Assembly: GCA_037043015.1 (NCBI GenBank)
Contig: CM073328.1
Location: 17,395,495-17,459,494, forward strand
Source: Bryum argenteum
Lineage: Eukaryota > Streptophyta > Bryopsida > Bryales > Bryaceae
Length of the DNA stretch: 64,000 nt
Direction of reading: 5' to 3'
Numbering within the stretch: position 1 is the first letter of the stretch; each line of letters begins with the position of its first letter. The translations under genes and the position numbers were made by a program. Positions 56,413 through 64,000 of the stretch are shown here, piece after piece. A model generated the notes under the pieces. The model searched no databases, had not been told where the DNA came from, and saw only the letters and a list, made by a program, of their open reading frames with translations.

Positions 56413-59400
56413 ATGGCTGATTCTAAGCCCATAGTAGAAAATAAAATAGCTAAGAGTATCTAGCCCCTTACTTTTCCTAAATTAGAAGCTGATGGTAGAA
56501 ATTTTTGTGATAGTGCGTTGACTTCAAAGCGTACTTTGTATCTAACGAATTAGAAGGTACTCTAATTTACCCGGTACCCGCTAATTTCACGGCCGCACAG
56601 AAGAGCCGGACAATCGTTTTTATCTAAAAGCATATTGACAATTCTCTTCAACAACAATACTTACAAGTTGATGACCCAGCAGATCTATAGAGGCAACTGG
56701 AGGCGAGGTTTCGACATGAGAAAACTGTCTTTTTGCCCAAGGCCCGCGGTGACTGGGCAAATCTAAGGGATTTATGATTTTGCAGACTTCTCATCATACA
56801 ACACTCAACTCTTCACAATTGTATCTCAACTACATATGTGTGGAGAACCCAAGAGTGATGAGGAGATGATTGACAAGACTTTGTCAACCTTCCCAACTGC
56901 ATCTGCATCGCTGGCCCAGATATACCAGACTATGAAGTTCAAGACTTACAGCGAGCTCACACAGTTCCTGCTCCTCTCCAAACAACATCAACAACTGCTG
57001 CTGAAGAATAACAAAGCCAAACCGCCACGTGAGACCAACACAGTGGAGATACCAACACGGAAGCCCAAGGGTGGTTAGAAGTCCAATCAACAGAAGCAGA
57101 AACAAACTCCGTACACCACGCCTCAAAATAAGTCTTCTAATTCAGACTCTCACTCTTCTAGTAAGCTCGTTTCCCGCAAATGTTTCAAGTATGGTAGAGA
57201 CGGTCACTTACAAAAGGAATGCCGAAAAGGAGAGTGTAAAAAGTGTGGTGGCCCGGGACACCTAACTCGGGATTGTAAATCCAATATGTGTCAAAGATGT
57301 GGCAGAATTGGACATAAGACTTCTGACTCCTGGACCGGAGCATACACGGAGAAGTTGTACAAAGAACTCCAAGAACTCCGGAAGGGTCAGAGAGAGTCAC
57401 ACTCTCTAGATGCCCCATCTCTTCATGGCACTAACCCTGAGAACTACATTGCCATAGTTGAGTTTTTGAGCACTTACATCCAATTGGAGACATCCAATGG
57501 AGACATGGCTTTGCTGGACATTGGATCCACGCATACAATCTTACGTAGCACACGCTACTTTGATTTCTCGAGACATGATTCCAAAACATGGAGGCATGAC
57601 CCCACCGCTTCAAGACATGATTCCGACGCATGGCGCACTTGTGAGCTCAGGATAGTCGCCGGAAAACGGAAGATGATCTTCTATGAGGATCAGGCAAGAG
57701 TGAAGCTCCCCGGAGGCGCCACCCTCATCTACTCCAATGCCATGTTTGCCCCGGAAGCACACCGAAGTTTGATCAGCTTTCGCGACCTCCGGACACATGG
57801 AATTCACGTCCTGACTGCGATCAGGAACGGTGAGGACATTCTAAGTCTGATGCAAGGAGTCAAGTTCCTAGCTACTGCACACTGCAGAGTTAACGGCTTC
57901 TTTGAGATTCCAATCTCTTGTCTTAGTACAGGTCAACACGACCATTCAACATATTCAGTTGCCATACCTGACAAGGTTCAACTTTGGCACTTGATGGGTC
58001 ACCCAGAAGTGACCATGCTTAGACGAATGATACCTGTTTTAACAGGTCATGAAGTCTGTCTAAGTGATGCCAACAAGCTTGGAGTGTGCGAGGCGTGTGC
58101 TCAAAGAAAGTTTATCCTTAAGCTCTTAGAGTGGAAACTTCCGCAAGAGCTCCCTCTACCACTTCATAGGCTTCAAGGAGACGTTTGTGGCCCCATCAAT
58201 CGTCTATCTGGACCTTTCAGGTACTTCATCGTTCTTATTCATGCTGCTGGGGTTTTTACTAAGCACCTAAAACATTGTCTTTTCTAAGATCCTAGCATCC
58301 TTGATAAGATTTTAAACCTATTTCTCAGAGTATCCAGTGAAATTCTTGCGCACATATAATGCACAAGAATTTAAGTCCCATTTTGAAGATTACAGTAAAG
58401 CCACTGGGATTACTCTAACTTACAATGTACCATATGAGCATTCTCAAAATGGGTTGGCTGAGGCTTTCATAATGAAAATTTAACTCATAAGCCGGCCTCT
58501 TTTTATCTATATTCATCTACCTTCATCGTTTTGGTCACATGTTGTATTGCATGCTATTACATTGGTTAGATATAGACCTAACCTACTTCTTTAACATTCT
58601 CTCCTTGAGAGTTTAACTGGTCAACCTCCTAGTGTTGCCCACTTCAGAGTCTTCGGATGTCGTGTTTGGGTCCCTGTTCTAGAGCCCCAACGTAAGAGCA
58701 TAGAGTTTCATCGCCATGAGGGCATCTATGTAGGATTTGACTCCCTAAGTAAATTCCGTTATATGTCCCTTCAGACAGGCATCCTACATAAGGCTTGTTT
58801 CTAGAATTGTTAATTTGAAGAAAAGGTCTTCCTTTCTCTTATCTCTCCGGGTCCTTTTCAACCCCTTGTTTTCTGTGCTCCTCAAACCTTCACAATGAAT
58901 CCAGATCCTATTATCAATCTCACAAACTTAGAAGTTAGGAAACTACTAGATCTCGAGGCCCTAGCTGAAAAGCTTCCAGATGGTTTCAATAATTCTTCTC
59001 GAATCACTCGAAATCCTCTGTCAGACAGTGGTATGTCTACCCTCAAACTCTTACCCAACCAAGATACTGCTCAGTCTTTACTGCCTAAAGCCAAGAAACC
59101 TAAGTTTACAAGTTAGCCCCTAGTCTCTGCTTCTTTTGTATCTAGCTTAGAAGAAGCTACTGACCCCCTTACATTAGAAGAAGCAAAGGCCAGACCTGAC
59201 TGGCCACGTTGGTTTGAAGCCCTTCAGCATGAGTATGCTTCTTTGCGAAAACATCAGGTCTTTGGACATCTTGTGACCAAATTGGACACCAAGCTAGTTG
59301 GCCACAAATTGATTTTCACAAAGAAAATAAATGCTCAAGGTCAAGTTCTCCGCTACAAAGTCCGTTTGGTAGCCCAAATTTTTACTCAACGTCCAAGTAT

Positions 59401-60788
59401 CGATTACACATCTACTTACTCTCCACTCATGGATTCTTCTACCTTTCGATATCTTTTAGGAATAGCAATCCAATACATGTTGGAAACTCAACTATTGGAT
59501 GTAGTAACAACCTACCTATATGGTCCTATGGACACCGAGCTTTATATTAAGTCACTTCCTGATTTTCTCTCTCAATCTCTCTCGACTAACACATCTAAGT
59601 TCTACTCGGCTCTCAAACTTCAACGTGCCTTGTACGGTTTGAAGCGAACTGGTCAAATGTGGTACTCTCATCTACATTCTTTCTTGATACAACATAAATT
59701 CCACCATAACCAGAGTTTGCCTTCTATTTTCATCCTTAGAAAGTCATCTAGTTTTGCCATACTTGTCATTTATGTTGATGACATCAACTTAGTGGATACC
59801 CCGGGTCCCCGGCAGCATGCAAGAACGTTGTAAGTCTACTAACCACCCGCTTCGAAATGAAGTTGTTAGGGAAAACCTCCTATTGCCTTGGCTTGCAGAT
59901 TGTCCACCTTGTTGATGGCAGCATCTTTCTCCATCAAACGAGTTATACTCAGAAGATGTTGAAAAGATTCAACATGGACAACGCCAGCCCTCTGTCAGCT
60001 CCAATGATTGGCAGAAATAGCACCAAAGATGATCCCTATCATCCATGTCAAGACAAGGAGAAAGAGTTCATAGATAGGACACACTATCTTGCAGCTATCG
60101 GCGCCCTATTGTATCTAGCAATCTTTACAAGACGTGACATTTCTTTCACTGTGAGTGTCTCTTGACAAGACACAATCAAAATTCCTCAATCAGGCATTGG
60201 CGCACTGTCAAGCATATCTTCAAATATTTGCGTGGTACTGAAGACTTGGGACTTCACAATACCAAGAGTGAATCATCCGACATCATCCGCATTGGCTTTG
60301 GAGATGCTAGATACAAGTCTAATGTCACCACAGACAAGTCCCAAACTCACTATATTTTTCTATATGGTAATACACCTATTTCTTGGAAAAGTGTGAATTT
60401 GACGGTGACGGCAACCTCCACCAACCACTCCGAGTTCATTGCCTTACATGAAGCAACCCGAGAAGCTGTCTCGCTTCGCAATCTCCACAGATTGTTGATA
60501 ACCAACTCGGGCCTGAAGACTCCTATCAACCCAACTATCCTATATGAGGATAATGCAACATGTGTAGCACAAGTAGGTGCAGGATTTATCAAGAGCGATC
60601 GAGTAAAGCAGATTGATCCGCAGATCTTCAGCTATACACAAGACTTGGTGACCAGTGGACAAATTCAAGTGCAGAAGATTGAATCCACCCACAATGTTGC
60701 TGATCTCCTTACGAAGGCCTTGTCAGCTCATACCCATCGCCGACTTGTACAAGCAGCTGGAATGTGGCTTCTACATGAGCTGAGCTAG
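56413..60788 (+). pseudogene. copia Gag-Pol polyprotein, degenerate
   Basis: Starts at ATG 56413 (MADSKPIVENKIAK) but stops after 16 codons; more stops and shifts follow near 56515, 57077, 58285, 59115, 59830 and 60163. Domains: Gag; three CCHC knuckles (about 57178-57335), of which only the middle one (CKKCGGPGHLTRDC) is intact, the first having Tyr and the third lacking its last Cys; protease with DIG in place of DSG/DTG (about 57517); GAG-pre-integrase LWHLMGHPE and CxxC; integrase with an altered second catalytic position (Tyr before NAQEF, about 58355) but QNGLAE present; RT with LLDVVTTYLYG and YVDD (59300-59800); RNase H to 60788 (SQTHYIFLYGNTPISWKS, ADLLTKAL). Key-residue losses show it is dead. 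Confidence 0.9.
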
Positions 60789-60937
60789 ATACACTCTTTT
60801 CTACACTTTAAGCTTTTCCTATGAGATAGATTTTTACTTAAAGGTAGTTTTTAACAAAGTATCTAGTGTGTGAGGAGGAGTTGTATAGGCACATTCAATG
60901 AAACACTAGTATAGTAACTTCAGTATTCAAGGAGGAG

Positions 60938-61228
60938 TGTTGTAAATAGAAAGTTCTACTCCTATTGTAAGTTACTAATACTATTAGTTAGTGCATGTAA
61001 TTAGCACCAACCACTAACTGTAAGTTAGTGCATGTAATTAGCACCAACCAATAACTAGGAGTTAGTGCATGAGATTAGCCCCATCCTTTAACAAGGAGTA
61101 ATTATAGAAGGATGCATGGGCAAATCATGACTAAAACCGAAGTTAAACTATAGTTCTACCTATCTATATAAAGTCACAGGAGGGCTAGCCTCTCCTCACT
61201 TCTTTCTTGCAATTTTTTGCTCACAACA
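60938..61228 (+). repeat. 3' LTR
   Basis: 291 bp, TGTTGTAAATAG start, CTCACAACA end. It carries a 37-bp tandem duplication (GTTAGTGCATGTAATTAGCA unit) absent from the 5' LTR, so the duplication arose after insertion or was lost from the other copy. Confidence 0.92.
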
Positions 61229-61233
61229 AGGTC

Positions 61234-64000
61234 TTCTATTCTTGTAACTCCCTACTTTTAAAGCGCGAGATGTGTCATAACTTGCCCTCCCCACCCATTA
61301 GGATATAATTTCAGAAAATTGGCCTTGACTCCCCATGTGAAGCCCCCAGGGCCAATTTCAAGGATTGGACCAATCACAAGAGAGGATTTGGCCATGAATT
61401 GACCCCATCAATAGCTTGGCCCCTTGTGTAAAGCGGCCATTAGATAGCATGAGCTTTAAAATTACAACAAAAATTGAGATTTTACTTTCTTTTGCATTGA
61501 GTTTTTTGTTCACGTTAAGAAGGTAGTAAGGCATGATCTCACTGTTTGAATTTGCACTCATTGTCTTCTTATTGCATAATTTAAGTAAGTAATGAAGGAT
61601 TAATTATAATATTAGGACAATTTTTTTTCGTCTACATATAAATACGATTAGAGACTATTTTAGTTACATGATTGTGTGTGGTTTAACCTCTAAGGCCTAA
61701 ATAGAAATATAGTTAAAGACTATTTCACTTACATGATTGTATGTGGTTTAACCTCTAAGGCCCAAGGCGATTCTTGGACCTCCAAATATTCCTTGACCAT
61801 ATTGTGGAGATTAAAGGTTGAAATTTGTATTAGTTTTTAAAAACTACAGATGAAGGTTTTAATTTGCAAAGTTGCAGATGAAGGTTTTAATTTAAAAAGT
61901 CGAATTTCAATTTAAAACTCACAAATTTTACCACATATAGTTTTTAGTGTAACGAACATCCAATAAAAATCTTAGGAAAAGATATTGCTTTTAACCCCTT
62001 CATTTCAATAGCTTCAAATTTCAAAATATCATTTTGGCTTTCTTGGGCCTTTGATGATCAATTTATGGAAAGGGTTATAAAGACAGTTTGTGGTTGCTTT
62101 GTTCCAATAACATGAACTGAAGTTGGTATAACCTAAACAATGAACTTTTCTTCAATACAAACCTTGATTGCTTATTATCTTTTTCCTTGACTTAATTTTT
62201 TTTTAAAGTGTACTTACATGAAAGAAAGGTCTAATGAAAGCTATACTTGAGGCAAATTTGGAAAGCATGTCATTTTGAGGAATTTTTTAAGATATGCTCT
62301 GATAGCTAGGAAAAGATTACTAATATTTCCTCATTCTCTAGATTATAATGAATATGATATCTCTTCCATATTTAACTCATATAAATGACAAGAGATGAAA
62401 TGAAGCTATCAAATGTGAATTCTACTTCGACAAGAGAGCGCGTACCTAAAAACTAAAAGCGGTGGGTGCATGAATGATGCCATCTGCTTATTTTGGCAAT
62501 TTTAAAAGTAATGAAAAATTGACATCTGAGAAACTTTTACAATGTTAACCACATTGATTACCAGGTATATTAGTGAGGAGTTTGTGTAAGTTGTTTTCAG
62601 AGAAACTGTATATATACAAAGAGATCCAATTGGTAAGCATGGTCCACACAAAACAGATAGAGCCAATCAAAATAGACTTTGGTAAATCATCTTCCTAGCT
62701 CTACATTTTACATTTTGTCTTTAGAGATTATCATTTCCTCCATAAAGATTCAAAATAAATTAATATTTTTTGTAATATTACAATAAAATAAAAAAAGAAT
62801 AAAATGAGATATTAAACTTCCTACATTTATGAACGTAATAATCCCCTAGAACTTGTGAGCAGAAGGAGTTGAACTTGATTATTTACGTCTTTATTGAACA
62901 AGATAAAATCACACTCTACTTTTAAGATTTGTAAAAATGTTGTAAATAAGTGACAATTGAATAAACTTACTTGTATGCTTGATATACACTTGGTGATTTT
63001 AAATCACCATAAAACTCAACAATCCTGAACTGCCACTTCTAGTAGACTATAAAATTCCTTTGATTTCTAATTTGACATTAAATTCTTACAATGACATTTA
63101 AGTCCAACATGAAGTTGTGAACCTTGCAAGGACTAAGGCTTCTCTCAAAACTCTCCATGCAAGGTAAGGATTTTTATTTTCTAATGTGTTCAAAAGTATA
63201 AAATTGTAGGATCTAGTTCTCTAACTCTCACATGTATGTGTCCGTTCTATCCAATTTCCCCTTGTCCGCTAGCCATCGTGATATTAGCATTACGAACGGA
63301 CACTTCATTCATGTCGGCCCCTTACAAAAGGAACCGGAGTTTCTATCATCTGTCCCTTCTCTCACGGTTTGTGAGATCATAATATTTGAAGTTAAAAGAG
63401 AAGATTCTTTACTTTGTTAAAGAATGAGAAAGCACTCTATTGGAAGCCAAAAATACCAATTCTAAAAAATTGTTGAATCAAAGATGAAAACAGTCAAAAT
63501 ATTTCTTAGTATTTTATATTAGTGTTCAAATGAAATATTCAACATTTAAAAACTTGAAAATTTCAAGTTAGATTTTAAGTTTCAAATTTCAAAAAGTATA
63601 CAAATCTATATTTAAGAAAATTTGAGTAGGTGATGTCCTCTACGTTACACTTAAGCTCATCACGTAGGATCTTGAGAGTGATCCATACTAGATCCGATGC
63701 AATTTCGTGGGTTAGAAAGAATTAAAACATAGCGCCCAAGACTGCAATATGCACATACACTACTTAGAAATGTGTGTATTGACCATAAGGAGTAGAGGTC
63801 TTATCATTAGGGAAGTCCGTGTGACCGTGTCATAGATCACTTGGAAAAGTAGTCTTATAGAGTTGTGGAAAAATCTATGTCCTCAGTTTCTTATCAATTT
63901 AATGTCATTTCTAAAACTCTTGAAACATAATCTAAGCAAATTATGAGGATATCACTAAACGGGTTTCTACTCATGGAATAAGCAATCATGGCTTTTCTTG
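61234..64000. other. AT-rich, gene-free stretch
   Basis: Contains fragments of the GCTTTACA repeat (61330-61440), a 65-bp tandem duplication (about 61653-61782; words TACATGATTGTRTGTGGTTT and AACCTCTAAGGCC), a 28-bp repeat (GCAGATGAAGGTTTTAATTT, 61845-61895), and copy 2 of the dispersed repeat described at 2882. No coding region supported. Confidence 0.5.
63252..63348 (+). repeat. Dispersed repeat, copy 2 (other copy 2882-2975)
   Basis: Same orientation as copy 1; shares ATTTCCCCTTGTCCG, ACGAACGGACACTTCATTCA and AGTTTCTATC. Here it is not followed by the TATC run. Confidence 0.6.

Larger units (their letters stand above)
55447..61228 (+). mobile_element. Complete but inactive Ty1/copia retrotransposon
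   Basis: Bounded by LTRs 55447-55936 and 60938-61228 and by a perfect 5-bp duplication AGGTC (55442-55446, 61229-61233). Internal order Gag, protease, integrase, RT, RNase H is Ty1/copia. A purine tract (AAGGAGGAG) precedes the 3' LTR. The coding region is broken in many places. Overall appearance resembles plant lineages of the Ivana/Oryco type, a judgement by eye. Confidence 0.93.

Overview
The window looks like nuclear DNA from a plant with a large, repeat-filled genome. Evidence: GT-AG introns, a Ty1/copia element with plant-style LTRs, a canonical Stowaway MITE (ends CTCCCTCCGTCCC, TA duplication), a CACTA-type MITE (3-bp duplication), PIF/Harbinger-like and hAT-like MITEs, and a Mutator-like SWIM-domain transposase. 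Two decayed Tc1-like (DD34E-style) transposases and a large DDE gene of a type I associate with seed-free plants make a bryophyte, lycophyte or fern more likely than a flowering plant. That placement is inference. I recognise no conserved housekeeping gene, tRNA, rRNA or CRISPR array.

Layout. 0-7.9 kb: two paralogous 52-codon minus-strand genes (4893-5051, 1940-2098), each encoding three copies of GDGGSSKWRPP, each with a TATA box and a related leader; also a decayed Tc1 transposase, a duplicated 0.6-0.7-kb block and three MITEs. 8.5-13.3 kb: a hypothetical ORF cut by a hAT-like MITE, then a 1.7-kb solo LTR. 13.3-15.9 kb: a Tc1-like element with palindromic ends beside a 954-bp TTAACC-ended element. 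16-24 kb: an intron-containing DDE transposase-like gene (+) facing two decayed minus-strand genes, one with a RING-like finger; possibly one large multi-gene transposon. 24-28 kb: gene fragments and a CACTA MITE sitting exactly at a predicted exon boundary. 28.3-31.3 kb: a tandem array of hairpin units followed by the Mutator-like gene. 33-44.5 kb: MITEs and a decayed copia RT/RNase H (minus). 44.5-47.8 kb: a TTAACC-ended element split by a second solo LTR of the 10-kb family, then Stowaway. 49-50 kb: a third GDGG-type small gene, divergent from a Cys-rich 34-codon ORF. 51-54 kb: nested TTAACC elements. 55.4-61.2 kb: a complete but inactive Ty1/copia element with perfect target duplication and a MITE nested in its 5' LTR.

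Almost every recognisable coding region belongs to a mobile element and carries stops or frameshifts. The exceptions are the GDGG small genes, which are intact, TATA-preceded and vary mostly at synonymous positions; they are the best candidates for a functional, possibly undescribed host gene family. All calls were made by eye; no similarity search, folding or statistics was run.
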